Positions 15,348 to 25,485 are shown, counted from the first letter of the stretch. The stretch: 64,000 nt of DNA from WQXF01 sp031552825 (GCA_031552825.1 JAVBMD010000018.1:1-64000), one strand, 5' to 3'. Notes: generated by a model not told the origin, from the letters alone. Program-made: numbers and translations.

Positions 15348-17930
15348 TCAAGCCGCCACCGTGCCGGATGCGCGCTTGCGCGCCAGCAGCCGCTCCCCCG
15401 CCGCATAGACCGCCAGCAACGCCCAGCAGGCCGCGCTGATCGCCATGCCCAGCCCCTGTCCGGGGCGCGTGTAGGTCAGGAGTATCTCATGCGTTCCGGG
15501 CTGGATTTCGGCGCCCATGAAGGCATGCAGCGCGCGCTCCAGCTTGGCGGGCTGGCCGTCCACCTTTAGCGACCATCCCTGCGTGTAGGGCAGGGTAATG
15601 AACAGTTTATCGCCCGGCGCCGCCTCCACCGTACCGGCAAACACCGTATCGCTAGGCCTTTCGACGCGCTGCGTCTTGCGCTGAATGTCGGCGCAGAGCG
15701 CGCTGAAAGCAGCCTGATCCACCTGCGCCAGCTTCCATGCCGTCGGCTCCGGCAGCGCGATGGGCTTGCCCTCCGCGTCCTGCGCGGATTCCGGCGTCGT
15801 GATCCGAATACGATCCCCTTTGCGCGCCACGCCGATGGACACGCAGGTGCCGCCCACCGCCTCCACCGGCTCGTCATTGCGCTGCACGGCGAATCCATCA
15901 CGCACATTGTACGGCGGGTATACATAGGCCGGTCCGTCGGCGGGGCAAATATACGTGGCGGTGCGGGCGTCGCTGGCCTCGGGCGTAAGTTCCATCATGC
16001 ACGCCGCGCCGGGCGCGACGCGCGCAAGCAGCGCCTGTTGCACAGCTCGCGTATCCAGCGTCACCTCTGCCCATTCCTCCAGCTGCCGGGTCATCTCGTC
16101 GACCGCCTCGATCGGCGCGAAGGAGCCGGGCGACACAAACAGGAACGGCAGCGCGTTGGGGTTGCGCTGATAAGCCGTGCCCTCCGGCGTTTGCTCGGTG
16201 GGATAGGTCACATCGCCGCTCCGCCGCGGCAGCACATAACGGAAGCCAAAGACGGCGTCGGTGATGATATTGGAGCGGTATGCCGTGCGGTAGCGCCATC
16301 CGGCGTCGTCAAAGCCCATCGCGTTGGCAAAATCCAGCATGTGCAGGTTGCTGGTGGAGCTGTTGTGATTGCCAGCGGGGTAAGCATAAAGCAATCCATC
16401 GTTGGGCGTCCGCTGGTTCTCATCGCCGACGCGGTATAAATCGCCGTCGCGCTGCGCGGCGGCGCGCGTTACCGCCTGCACCGGCGCAGCCTGCACAAAG
16501 GGCGCGCGCGCTTCAAAGCCAAAGGTCGCGAAGGTCTGGTTGGCGTTGTTGTAGAGATCCGCCGCCATCAGCGCAGTTAACCCGAGCGCCACGGCGAGCC
16601 GCGCACGCTTGCCCCGCGCGCCGCCCAGCGCCCATAGCAGCACCGCGCCGCCGATCACCAGCGCCAGATTGACGGAATAGTGCCAGAAATCCAGCGGCGT
16701 ACGCACCAAGCCATTGTAGGTCAGCACCACCGCCGCCGCCGCCAGCGAAGCCCGCACCACGGCGCGCCGCGCCTCGGCGTCCCCGCGCCGCAGCGCCGTG
16801 CCCATCACCGCCGCGAGCGCCAGCATCGAGAAGCTCAGCACGAAGGATTGGCGGAAGATAAAGCCCGTCGGAATATCGCCAAGGTGCCAAGCCAGATTCA
16901 GCCAGTTGTTCTGCAGGCTATAGAAAAGCAGCAGCAGGCCGCCGCCCGCGACGATCCGCTTGCGCGCCGACAGCCCGCGATAGCATAGCAGACCGAAGCA
17001 AAGCAGCAGCGGCGCGATGCCAAAGAACAACTTCAGCTCAAAGGAATCCCTGTTCACGCCGCTCATCAGCGCCGGGATGGCCGGTACCAGCGAGGAAAGC
17101 TGCATGCCCCACAGGTACTGGGAATAGCCCAGCCTCGGGAAGCCCGTGCTGATTACGTCCATGCCTTCCAGCGTCCAAAGAAACGTTGGCAGGATGACAA
17201 AAGCGACCATGCCCACCGCCAAAAGCCCGCTGGCGATCAGCATTGCGCCGCGCCCCAGCAGTCGGCGCCAATTGCCTGCGTCGACGCGTATGGCGATCAG
17301 CGCCGCGCAATACAGCGCCGAAAACGCCGCCACCATGTAGCCGACGTAGCAGTTCACCCAAAAGATCGCAAAATACGATAGCGTGAGCCCCACGACCTTG
17401 CCGCGTTCGATCAGCGCATGCACGCACGCGCACACGATGGGCAACCAAAACAGCATGTCCAGCCACATCAGCAGATAGGAGTAAGCGACCGCCCATCCCA
17501 TCAGCGCGTACCCCATCGCGCAGAGCGCGGCGATGAGCCGGTCGGCGCGTAGCGTGCGCCGCGCGAACACCGCGAAGGAACCGGCTCCCAGCGCCACCTT
17601 GATGAGGAGGATCAGCAGCGCCGCGTCGGGCAAACGGCTGGCCGGGAACAGCAGCAGCAACAGATTCACCGGGCTAGGCACGCAAAACACAAACAGCGTC
17701 AGCAAGTCCATCCCGAAGAGCGTGTTGAGGCTGTACTGCACGTCGCGCCCCGTGACCAGCGCGTGCCGCAGCGCACTCAGGTAGGGGAGCTGCTCATTCG
17801 TGCCGTCCCAGTAAAAGGCAATCTTCTCCCCAAACGGATATACGCCATGCTTGGCATACGCCGCCAGCAGGATCAGCACGCTCATGCAGGTCGGCACAAG
17901 CACCCAAGCCCATTTCCGCCACCGCTTCAT
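15348..17930 (-). CDS. YfhO-family polytopic membrane protein
   Basis: The 860-aa protein has a long N-terminal block of about a dozen hydrophobic helices, starting with WAWVLVPTCMSVLILLA, and a ~400-aa largely extracellular C-terminal region ending in one more helix (GLGMAISAACWALLAVY). This is the layout of YfhO, a GT-C-like family implicated in sugar decoration of lipoteichoic acid in Bacillus and Listeria. The ATG at 17930 is preceded by GAGGAGG; an earlier frame start adds 22 residues within the previous gene. It starts 34 bp after the VanW gene upstream. The substrate is unknown. Confidence 0.85.
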   Translation of the reverse strand: MKRWRKWAWVLVPTCMSVLILLAAYAKHGVYPFGEKIAFYWDGTNEQLPYLSALRHALVTGRDVQYSLNTLFGMDLLTLFVFCVPSPVNLLLLLFPASRLPDAALLILLIKVALGAGSFAVFARRTLRADRLIAALCAMGYALMGWAVAYSYLLMWLDMLFWLPIVCACVHALIERGKVVGLTLSYFAIFWVNCYVGYMVAAFSALYCAALIAIRVDAGNWRRLLGRGAMLIASGLLAVGMVAFVILPTFLWTLEGMDVISTGFPRLGYSQYLWGMQLSSLVPAIPALMSGVNRDSFELKLFFGIAPLLLCFGLLCYRGLSARKRIVAGGGLLLLFYSLQNNWLNLAWHLGDIPTGFIFRQSFVLSFSMLALAAVMGTALRRGDAEARRAVVRASLAAAAVVLTYNGLVRTPLDFWHYSVNLALVIGGAVLLWALGGARGKRARLAVALGLTALMAADLYNNANQTFATFGFEARAPFVQAAPVQAVTRAAAQRDGDLYRVGDENQRTPNDGLLYAYPAGNHNSSTSNLHMLDFANAMGFDDAGWRYRTAYRSNIITDAVFGFRYVLPRRSGDVTYPTEQTPEGTAYQRNPNALPFLFVSPGSFAPIEAVDEMTRQLEEWAEVTLDTRAVQQALLARVAPGAACMMELTPEASDARTATYICPADGPAYVYPPYNVRDGFAVQRNDEPVEAVGGTCVSIGVARKGDRIRITTPESAQDAEGKPIALPEPTAWKLAQVDQAAFSALCADIQRKTQRVERPSDTVFAGTVEAAPGDKLFITLPYTQGWSLKVDGQPAKLERALHAFMGAEIQPGTHEILLTYTRPGQGLGMAISAACWALLAVYAAGERLLARKRASGTVAA

Positions 17931-17964
17931 CGCGATATCCTCCTCTGTGCAAGCAAGCCGGGTG

Positions 17965-19677
17965 TCAGTCCAGCCCTCTCGGCGTCGTGCCCACATAAAT
18001 GATCGCGGGCGAGGCCGGGTAGGTATCGGTGCTGATTTCCTCGCGATCGATCTCCATATGGTCGCTTCGCTGCTTGACGAGGTAGGTCTTCACCTTGTAA
18101 CCCAGCCGCTTTTTGGCGGCCTCCCATTCCTGATCCTGAAATACGACGTGTTCCTGCTTCCGGTCCTTCTCGTATCTCTTGTCCGGATTCGGTTCGAAGG
18201 GCTCGCCGATCTGCTGGCTTTCCAACACATAGCGGATGCCGTCGGGAAGCGGCTTGCCGTAGATCTCCACCACGCACTTGAGCGTCTTTTTCTTGCCGGA
18301 GCCGGTCTCATCGATGTAGGCGCGGATGTACATCGGCGCGTCGCTAATGTTGCGGATCACCAGATCCTTTTTATTATCGGACACCGTGGCGTCCTGCCCC
18401 ATTTCGCAATAATTTGAGGGAATGGCATGCGGGCCGCGCTCATCGATCTGCATCCCGGAGCGCACCGCCGCCTGATAGAGCGTGGTCGAAGCTTGGCACA
18501 CGCCGCCGCCGACGCCGCGCACGTACTGGCCGTACTCGATTTCGTCGGCCTCGCGGAAGCCGTTCTTGATGGTACGCTTGCCCACCACCTCGTTGAAGGA
18601 CAACTTTTTGCCGGGCTGGATGGTTTGCCCGTCGAGCCGGGAGAGCGCCACACGGATGTTCTCGGTGCGGCCGTCCTCGCTCTTCTTGCTGATGACGGTG
18701 CTGGCCGCCACGATCAGGCCGTGCTGCCCCTGCAGCTCGTTGGCCGTCACGCTGGGGTTGATGATCCTCGGCTGCAGCTCGATATCGGCGCTGGCCAAGG
18801 CATAGATGCTCTGCTCGATCTGATCGCGGATCGGCTCGATGTCCAGCTCGCTGCCATACTGCTCGGCGGTAACGACCTGCTCGCTGCCGGAGACCGTGCT
18901 GGTGGCATCGACGGCCGCGGTGGTCAGCCCTTGCTTGATAAGCTCAAGGATGCTGTTGAGCTTCGCACGGTCATAGGAGATGCCGCCCTCGCTGGCGTAA
19001 GGATGCTGGCGAAGCTGCTTGATGACCTCCCAGCGCTCCAACAGGCCGCCGGTGCGGCCGATCGCCCAAGCCGCGTCGAGCTGCGTCGCCAGGTTAAGGC
19101 GCAGGTCGATATCCGCCGCGTCGATGGTTTTCACGTTTTCCTGATAGCGCAGCGCAACCTGCCACGCGCTCAGCTGCTGCGCCTCCACATCGTTGAGCGC
19201 GGCGAAGGCCTCGTCGGGCGTCATGCCGCCCAAGTGGATGCCGCTGGCGTAGATGCCGTCGTAGAACTTGCCTTCCTGCCGGTTCACATCGCGATAAATC
19301 ACGAAGAAATAGGAGCCGACGCACAGCGCCGCCAGCAAAACGGCCACCACGAAAAATCCCCACAGCCCGCGCCTTTTGCGCGGCTGCCGCGTGGACCCGC
19401 CGCCACCGCCGCGCGATTGCGCGCGCGGAGGCGCGCGGTGCGGCTGCCGCTGGGGCTGCACCCGCTGCTGCGCCTGCTGCCGCTGCTGCGGATGGCCGAC
19501 CGCGCGGTGCGGCTGGGACGGCGTCGCGTAGGGTACGCCGCCGCGCGGCGGCATGCTATTCGATTGTGACGGCACGCGGCGCGGCATATTTCCGCTATCG
19601 TTCGGCATCGGCCTTGCGTAGCCCCTGCCTTGCGGCTGTCCTGCGCCCGTGGGTCGAGGAGGGCGATATTCTGACAT
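17965..19677 (-). CDS. VanW-family cell-surface protein (paralogue 1)
   Basis: This 570-aa protein has three parts: a Pro/Gln/Arg-rich low-complexity cytoplasmic tail (residues 1 to ~100), one membrane helix (WGFFVVAVLLAALCVGSYFF), and an extracellular region. The latter has a peptidoglycan-binding-4-like repeat region and a VanW domain with the hallmark GGGVCQASTTLYQAAV. VanW proteins lie in vancomycin-resistance clusters and many Firmicutes surface loci; the biochemical role is unproven. It is followed by YfhO and preceded by a second VanW gene, suggesting a duplicated cell-envelope locus. Confidence 0.85.
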   Translation of the reverse strand: MSEYRPPRPTGAGQPQGRGYARPMPNDSGNMPRRVPSQSNSMPPRGGVPYATPSQPHRAVGHPQQRQQAQQRVQPQRQPHRAPPRAQSRGGGGGSTRQPRKRRGLWGFFVVAVLLAALCVGSYFFVIYRDVNRQEGKFYDGIYASGIHLGGMTPDEAFAALNDVEAQQLSAWQVALRYQENVKTIDAADIDLRLNLATQLDAAWAIGRTGGLLERWEVIKQLRQHPYASEGGISYDRAKLNSILELIKQGLTTAAVDATSTVSGSEQVVTAEQYGSELDIEPIRDQIEQSIYALASADIELQPRIINPSVTANELQGQHGLIVAASTVISKKSEDGRTENIRVALSRLDGQTIQPGKKLSFNEVVGKRTIKNGFREADEIEYGQYVRGVGGGVCQASTTLYQAAVRSGMQIDERGPHAIPSNYCEMGQDATVSDNKKDLVIRNISDAPMYIRAYIDETGSGKKKTLKCVVEIYGKPLPDGIRYVLESQQIGEPFEPNPDKRYEKDRKQEHVVFQDQEWEAAKKRLGYKVKTYLVKQRSDHMEIDREEISTDTYPASPAIIYVGTTPRGLD

Positions 19678-19708
19678 ATGTACCTCGTCGTTTCCGGCTC
19701 TTTCGGTT

Positions 19709-21253
19709 TTATCGAGCGGTCGTTCCGCGGTAGATCTGCGCCGGGCGAGGCTTATACAAGTCCTCGGAGACCAGCGTGCGCCCGACCTCCATGCCGTCGT
19801 TGCGCAATTCTACCAAGTATACCTCCACCTTGCTGCCCAATCGCTTGGCGAGCACTTCCTTTTCCTCATCGGTGTAGGTGACGTACTGTTTCTTTTTGTC
19901 GGCGATGTATTCCTTCTCCGGCTCCGGCTCGATGTCGGTGCCGATCTGGCGGCTTTCGAGCACGTAGCGGGTGCCGGTGGGCAGCGCGCGCCCGTAGACG
20001 GCGACCTCGCACTTCTTGCTCTTGCCGTTTTCGCCGCCTTCGATGAAGCGCGCGCGGATGTAGATCGGGAAATCGGTGTTGTTACGGAACACGAAGTCGG
20101 CGCCGTTATCGGACACCGTGGCGTCCTGCCCGCGCTCGGCGTAGTTGGAGGGGATGGCGTGCGCGGAGCGGGTATCGATCAGCAGCCCCGCGCGCAGCAC
20201 CGCCTGATAGAGCGTGCTCGACACTTGGCACACGCCGCCGCCGATGCCGGGCACATACTCGCCGTAGGCGATCTCCAGCGCCTCCTGATAGCCGTTCTTG
20301 GGATCGTCGCGGCGGCCGATGATCTTGTTGAAGGACACGCGCTCGCCGGGGGTGACCATCAGGTTGTTGAGCCGCTCCAAGGCGGTGCGGATGTTGTGGT
20401 TGCGCCCCTCGGTGCTGGTGTAGTGGATGTTGGTGGTGACGATCACGATGCAGGTCAGGTTCTTCTGCAAATCCGCGCTGGTCACATTGGGCGTCAGCTC
20501 CTGCGGAACCAAGGCGACATCGGCGTTTTGCAAGCTGAGGATGTAGGGCTCGATTTGCTCGCGCATCGCCTGCATGTCCAGCCACTTGCCCGCCACCTCA
20601 TCGGTAAAGGCGAAGGCCTGCTCGGACTCGGGGGTGAAGGCGGCGGTGGCGTCCACCGGCTCGCGGTTCACTTGGCTGCGAATGGCCTCCAGCTTAGCGT
20701 CCAGCGCCGTCTTATCGTAATGAACGCCGCCGGTGGTGTGATAGGGTTCGCGCTTGAGGCTGCTGATGGTTCGCCGCCGATCGGCAAACGTACCCGCGCG
20801 CCCTACCTGCCAAGCGGCTTCGAGCTGCTCGGAAAGATCCATCGTCAGCGCGATGTCCTCCCCGCCGATGCGCCACTGCTGCCCCTCGCAGGACAGGTTG
20901 ACGCCCCAGTCGCTCAGCAGCTGTTGCTGTTGTTCATTCACGGCGGACTGTGCCTGCTCCGGCGTCATGCCGCCGATATGCACCCCGGCCACATGCACCC
21001 CTTCGAAGAATGTGGTGCTGCGCGCCGGGTCGGAGAGCACGCTATAGGCCAGCAGCGACAGCACCGCCGCCAGCAGGATGCCAAAGACGACCGGCAGTAC
21101 CATCGATCTGCCTTCGTGCCGCTTCTTTTGAGGCTTCCTCGGCTGCTGGGGAAGCTTTTTCATCTTGGCCACCTCGCGCGGCGACGCCGAAGCCGGCGGC
21201 GCGGGACGCGCCCCTGCGGGGTAGTGGCCTCTTTCTCTTTGGTCGTTCGCCAT
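19709..21253 (-). CDS. VanW-family cell-surface protein (paralogue 2)
   Basis: The 514-aa protein has a short basic N-terminus, a membrane helix (VLPVVFGILLAAVLSLLAYSV) and an extracellular region that parallels the neighbouring paralogue segment by segment, including GGGVCQVSSTLYQAVL, DNGADFVFRNNTDFP and a conserved C-terminal half. It lacks the long Pro/Gln-rich tail of its sister. The ATG at 21253 has GGGAGGA upstream; an earlier ATG seven codons upstream is not needed. Repeat copy D lies just upstream. The two genes look like a tandem duplication. Confidence 0.85.
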   Translation of the reverse strand: MANDQRERGHYPAGARPAPPASASPREVAKMKKLPQQPRKPQKKRHEGRSMVLPVVFGILLAAVLSLLAYSVLSDPARSTTFFEGVHVAGVHIGGMTPEQAQSAVNEQQQQLLSDWGVNLSCEGQQWRIGGEDIALTMDLSEQLEAAWQVGRAGTFADRRRTISSLKREPYHTTGGVHYDKTALDAKLEAIRSQVNREPVDATAAFTPESEQAFAFTDEVAGKWLDMQAMREQIEPYILSLQNADVALVPQELTPNVTSADLQKNLTCIVIVTTNIHYTSTEGRNHNIRTALERLNNLMVTPGERVSFNKIIGRRDDPKNGYQEALEIAYGEYVPGIGGGVCQVSSTLYQAVLRAGLLIDTRSAHAIPSNYAERGQDATVSDNGADFVFRNNTDFPIYIRARFIEGGENGKSKKCEVAVYGRALPTGTRYVLESRQIGTDIEPEPEKEYIADKKKQYVTYTDEEKEVLAKRLGSKVEVYLVELRNDGMEVGRTLVSEDLYKPRPAQIYRGTTAR

Positions 21254-21315
21254 GCAAATCCTCCCGGACTTCAAAAATCTCGGTGTTCCTGTGAAGTATT
21301 TGCTCTCGGGGCGAT

Positions 21316-21456
21316 CCCCGAAGGATCCCTAAGGGCGACCGGAAAGCCCTTAGGTCGTGCCAGCAGGCACGAAACATCTGTTCAAAGCAAAGGGATTTCG
21401 CCCTTTGCGAAGGGCGACCAAGGGGCTTTCCGATCGCCCCTTGGAAACCTTCGGGG
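21316..21456. repeat. Multi-hairpin repeat, copy D
   Basis: The closing stem is 9 bp here (CCCCGAAGG 21316-21324, CCTTCGGGG 21448-21456). Hairpins 1, 3 and 4 have the same stems as in copy B. Hairpin 2 keeps CGTGCC/GGCACG with loop AGCA instead of CGCA. It lies between the PHP phosphoesterase and the second VanW gene. Confidence 0.9.
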
Positions 21457-21479
21457 CAAACCTCCTCTGGCTGCAAAAA

Positions 21480-22337
21480 TCATGTGGTCCACTCGCCCAC
21501 CGTGGTGCCTGCCCGCCGCCACAGCGCCTCGGCATCGCTCTTGCGGCTGCGCCAGCCTTCTAGGCCTTCGCCGATGCGCGTAGGGCGCACCGAAGCGCCG
21601 TGCATATCGCTGCCGCCGGTCACCAGCATGCCCAGGGAGCGCGCCAGCTTGTCCAGCCTTTGGGTCAGCGAGGGCGTGTGATGCGGATAGTACACTTCGA
21701 CCCCTTCCAGCCCTTGCTCCCGCCAGCCGCGGATATTGGCCTCCAGCGTCTCGGGGGTCATCGGCAGCAGGCCGGGGTGCGCCAGCACCGGAACCGCACC
21801 GCCCGCGCGCAGCACGCGCAGCGCCTCGGGCAGCGGCAGGGCTTGTCTGGGCAGATACGCCGGGCGGCCCGGCGCAAGATAGCGCGCAAAGGCTTCCTTC
21901 ACGCTGCTGGCCGCGCCGCTGGCGACCAATGCCTGCGCGATGTGCGCGCGCGATACGCTGTGTTTCGCCATGGCCAGCACCTGTTCAGCATCCAGCACGC
22001 GCCCCTGCTCCGCCAGCAGCGCCAGCATGCGCAGCGCGCGCTCCCGGCGCTCCTGCTGCAACTCGCTGAAAAAAGCTTGCCACCGCGGCGCTTCGGCATC
22101 CAGCCCGTAGCCGAGCAGGTGAATCTCCCGCTCGCCCTCGCAGCTCAGCTCCACGCCGGGGATCAGCGCCAAGCCCTCGGCCAGCGCCGCGCGCGAGGCT
22201 TCGCCGATGCCGTCCACGCTGTCGTGATCGGTCAGCGCGATCAGCGACATGCTCCGCTCCTTGGCGATGCGCACCACTTCGCCCGGCGCATGCACGCCGT
22301 CGGAGGCGTTGGAGTGCAGATGCAGGTCTACAAACAT
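21480..22337 (-). CDS. PHP-domain phosphoesterase (RNase AM / YciV-like)
   Basis: The 285-aa protein starts directly in the first PHP motif, MFVDLHLHSNASDGVH, whose histidines bind metal. LTDHDSV, GVELSCE, LAHPG and GGSDMHG supply the other metal ligands. PHP proteins of this size resemble YciV (nucleoside 3',5'-bisphosphatase and 5'-end RNA trimming), but the substrate here is not determined. The ATG at 22337 overlaps the end of the aminotransferase gene by 10 bp, so the two are coupled. Confidence 0.87.
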   Translation of the reverse strand: MFVDLHLHSNASDGVHAPGEVVRIAKERSMSLIALTDHDSVDGIGEASRAALAEGLALIPGVELSCEGEREIHLLGYGLDAEAPRWQAFFSELQQERRERALRMLALLAEQGRVLDAEQVLAMAKHSVSRAHIAQALVASGAASSVKEAFARYLAPGRPAYLPRQALPLPEALRVLRAGGAVPVLAHPGLLPMTPETLEANIRGWREQGLEGVEVYYPHHTPSLTQRLDKLARSLGMLVTGGSDMHGASVRPTRIGEGLEGWRSRKSDAEALWRRAGTTVGEWTT

Positions 22338-23518
22338 GCCGCTTTTGAACCGGCCGCCAACAGACCGCTTTCCGCGACGCGGCGCGCCACCTCGGCCATG
22401 GCCTCTTCGGGCTGCACCAGCGCCATGCGCACATGCCCCTCGCCGTGCGCGCCGAAGGCGGTACCCGGCACCACGATGACGCCGGTGCGCTCCGCTAGCT
22501 CCGCCGCAAAGGCCTCCGCCCCGGCAAAGCCCGCCGGGATCTGCGCCCATACGAACATCGTCGCCTTGGGCTTGGGAATGTGCCAGCCAGCGGCGGCAAG
22601 GCCGTCCAGCAGCAGATCGCGCCGCCGCTGGTAGGCGTTCCTCGTCGCCTGTATGCTCTCCTGCGGCCCGTTGAGCGCCGCCTCGGCGGCAAGCTGGATC
22701 GGCAGGAAGGTGCCAAAGTCAAAGTTGCTCTTGAGCGAGCGCAGCAGGCCGATCATCCGGGCATTGCCCAGCGCGAAGCCCACGCGCGCGCCCGCGAAGT
22801 TGTAGGTCTTGGAAAGGGAGTTGAGCTCTATGCCCACCTCCGCCGCGCCCTCGGCCTGCAAAAAGCTGCCGCATACCAGCCCGTCGAAGGTCAGCTCGCT
22901 GTAGGCGTTGTCGTGCAGCACCGCAATATCGTAGCGCCGCGCGAAGGCCACCAGCCGGTCATAGTACCCGGGCGGGGCGATGGCGCTGACCGGGTTGTTG
23001 GGATAGGAAACGATGAGCAGCTTCGCCCTGCGCGCCAGCGCTTCGGGCACGGCGTCCCAATCGATCAGGTATCCGTTTTCCCGCAGCTGTGGCAGCCGCT
23101 CCACGCGCATGCCGCAAAGCGCCGGGCCGATGGAGAAGATGGGATACCCCGGATCGGGCACCAGCACGGTGTCGCCAACGTCCAGCAACGCTTGGGCGGC
23201 GTGCGCCAACCCGTCCTGCGAGCCCAGCAGCGAGGTGATCTGCGCCTTGGGGTCCAGCGTAACGCCGTACCTGCGCCGGTACCACCCCGCGGCGGCCTCC
23301 AGCAGCTGCGGGCGGTCATGCACGGCGTAGCGGTAGTTCTCCGGCTGCAGCGCCGCCTCGGCCAGCGCGCGCATCACGTGCGGCGCGGGCGGCAGATCCG
23401 GCGAGCCGATGGAAAGATCGATCACCGGCACGCCGCGCGCGAGCAACGCGCGCTTTTTCTGCGCCAGCTCGGCGAATATGCTCTCCTCATAGGCGTCCAA
23501 TTTGGCGGAAAATTGCAT
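22328..23518 (-). CDS. Class I/II PLP aminotransferase (DapL-like)
   Basis: The 396-aa fold-type I aminotransferase shows the PLP-binding segments SYPNNPVSAIAP (Asn), HDNAYSELTFDG (Asp/Tyr) and SLSKTYNFAGARVG with the Schiff-base lysine. The C-terminal Arg for substrate carboxylate is probably in GHVRMAL. It resembles LL-diaminopimelate aminotransferase and related alanine/aspartate aminotransferases; I cannot separate these by eye. GAGAGGAC precedes the ATG. It overlaps the PHP gene and follows ftsH by 22 bp. Confidence 0.85.
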   Translation of the reverse strand: MQFSAKLDAYEESIFAELAQKKRALLARGVPVIDLSIGSPDLPPAPHVMRALAEAALQPENYRYAVHDRPQLLEAAAGWYRRRYGVTLDPKAQITSLLGSQDGLAHAAQALLDVGDTVLVPDPGYPIFSIGPALCGMRVERLPQLRENGYLIDWDAVPEALARRAKLLIVSYPNNPVSAIAPPGYYDRLVAFARRYDIAVLHDNAYSELTFDGLVCGSFLQAEGAAEVGIELNSLSKTYNFAGARVGFALGNARMIGLLRSLKSNFDFGTFLPIQLAAEAALNGPQESIQATRNAYQRRRDLLLDGLAAAGWHIPKPKATMFVWAQIPAGFAGAEAFAAELAERTGVIVVPGTAFGAHGEGHVRMALVQPEEAMAEVARRVAESGLLAAGSKAACL

Positions 23519-23540
23519 GTGTCGTCCTCTCGGCGGCGGA

Positions 23541-25418
23541 TTAATGCTGGTTCAGGATCGCCTCGAACTCGGCGCGGTAGATGGTTTCCTTTTCCATCAG
23601 CGCGTCGGCGACGGCGTGGAGCTTCTCTAGGTTATCGCGCAGCGCCTTCTCGGCGCGGGTATAGGCCTTTTGCAGGTAGCTGTGTACTTCCTCGTCGATC
23701 TTGGTGGCCATCGTCTCGGAGTAGGTGCGGCTCTGCTGCGCAAAGTCGCGCCCCAAGAACACCTCATGCTCGCCGCCAAGGTAGATCGGCCCCAGCTCCT
23801 CGCTCATGCCGAAGTGCGTAACCATGCGGCGGCTCACCTCGGTGGCGCGGCGCAAATCGGAGGTAGCGCCGCCGGTCATGTCGCCGAACACGATCTTCTC
23901 GGCGGCATAGCCGCCCAAGGTCATCGCGAGGTTATCGTGCAGCTGCTTGCTGGATTCAAAGTCGCGCTCCTCCTCGGGCAGCAGCAGCGTATGGCCGCCG
24001 GTGGCGCCGCGGGGCACGATGGTCACCAGCTGCACCTTCTCGCAGTGCTCCAGCATGGAACCCACCAGCGCATGCCCGGCTTCGTGATACGCCACGATCT
24101 TCTTGTCCTTGGCATGTACCACGTGGCTGCGCTTCTCCGGCCCCATCTCCACGCGCTCCACCGCCTCCTGCAGCATCGCCATGGTGATCTGCTCGGCGCG
24201 GTTGCGGGCGCACAGGATGGCGGCCTCGTTCATGATGTTTTCCAAATCGGCGCCGGTGGAGAAGGGGGTGCGCTTGGCGATCAGCGCCAGATCCACCTCG
24301 GGCGCAAGCGGCTTGCCCTTGGAATGCACCTGGAGGATGGCCTCGCGGCCGCGCACGTCGGGGTAGCCCACCATCACCTGCCGGTCAAACCGGCCGGGGC
24401 GCAGCAGCGCCGGGTCGAGGATATCGTGGCGGTTGGTCGCGGCCAACACGACGACGCCCTCGTTGTTGGAGAAGCCGTCCATCTCGACCAGCAGCTGGTT
24501 GAGGGTCTGCTCGCGCTCGTCGTGGCCGCCGCCCAAGCCCGCGCCGCGCTGGCGGCCGACGGCGTCGATCTCGTCGATGAACACGATGCTCGGCGAATGG
24601 CGCTTGGCCTGCTCGAACAGATCGCGCACGCGGCTGGCGCCGACGCCCACGAACATCTCCACAAAATCCGAGCCGGAGATCGAAAGGAAGGAAACCTTGG
24701 CCTCACCGGCCACGGCCTTGGCCAGCAGCGTTTTGCCGGTACCCGGAGGGCCCACCAGCAGCACGCCCTTGGGGATGCGCGCGCCCCGCTCGGTATAGCG
24801 CTTGGGCTCCCGGAGGAAATCGACGATCTCGGCCAGCTCCTCCTTCTCCTCCACCGCGCCGGCGACGTCCGCGAAGGTGATCTTGTTCTTCTCGGGGTCA
24901 AACATGCGCGCGCGGCTGCGGCCAAAGTTCATCACCTTGCTGTTGCCGCCGCCCTGCTGGCGCATCATAAACATCCAGAATACGACCACCATCAGCACCA
25001 TGACCGCCAGCGGGATCAGCGACATATACCACGCGTCGGTCACCGGCTGCTGGTAGGTGATGGTGAAGGTAAAGTCCTGTTGGCCGACCTGCTCGAAGGG
25101 TCTGCCCAGCTTCTCCGCGTAGATCTGGCGCACCGAGGTGAGGAAGCCCTCTCGGTCGATCACCGCCTCAAAGTCGTACCCCTCCTTGGGGAACTTGTCG
25201 GCGGGCAGGCTGCTGTCGCGCAGTAGGCCGAACAGCTTTTGGTCGGCGTTGATGACGACCCGGTCGATTTTATCCTCTTTTACGTAGCTCAGCAGCGTTG
25301 AGCTGTCGATCTTTTCTTTCTTGGTCGTATAGCTTGGCCTGGTCAATTGCGACACGATCGTCGCAAGGATCAGGAACATCGCCACGTACAAAATATATCC
25401 CTTGTAAGACCTTTTCAA
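23541..25418 (-). CDS. ftsH: ATP-dependent zinc metalloprotease FtsH
   Basis: This 625-aa membrane-anchored AAA+ protease degrades misfolded membrane proteins and regulatory substrates. Two membrane helices flank an extracytoplasmic domain. The AAA module has Walker A GPPGTGKT near residue 224 and Walker B FIDEID near 280, and the protease site HEAGH lies near 445. I take the TTG at 25418, because GGAGGAAAG lies at the right distance and the protein then begins LKRSYKG. The ATG 21 bp upstream has the Shine-Dalgarno inside its own coding region. Its own promoter lies at 25486-25514. Confidence 0.95.
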   Translation of the reverse strand: MKRSYKGYILYVAMFLILATIVSQLTRPSYTTKKEKIDSSTLLSYVKEDKIDRVVINADQKLFGLLRDSSLPADKFPKEGYDFEAVIDREGFLTSVRQIYAEKLGRPFEQVGQQDFTFTITYQQPVTDAWYMSLIPLAVMVLMVVVFWMFMMRQQGGGNSKVMNFGRSRARMFDPEKNKITFADVAGAVEEKEELAEIVDFLREPKRYTERGARIPKGVLLVGPPGTGKTLLAKAVAGEAKVSFLSISGSDFVEMFVGVGASRVRDLFEQAKRHSPSIVFIDEIDAVGRQRGAGLGGGHDEREQTLNQLLVEMDGFSNNEGVVVLAATNRHDILDPALLRPGRFDRQVMVGYPDVRGREAILQVHSKGKPLAPEVDLALIAKRTPFSTGADLENIMNEAAILCARNRAEQITMAMLQEAVERVEMGPEKRSHVVHAKDKKIVAYHEAGHALVGSMLEHCEKVQLVTIVPRGATGGHTLLLPEEERDFESSKQLHDNLAMTLGGYAAEKIVFGDMTGGATSDLRRATEVSRRMVTHFGMSEELGPIYLGGEHEVFLGRDFAQQSRTYSETMATKIDEEVHSYLQKAYTRAEKALRDNLEKLHAVADALMEKETIYRAEFEAILNQH

Positions 25419-25485
25419 GCACTTTCCTCCCCCGCGCAAGGCGGACTGTACATTGCACCGCGCCCGCGCGATGCTTAATCAATGG

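Noticed and set aside
19649..21583. 644-codon plus-strand frame across VanW paralogue 2 and repeat D
   Set aside because: It reads through a repeat and antisense of a real gene; no ribosome binding site or motif.
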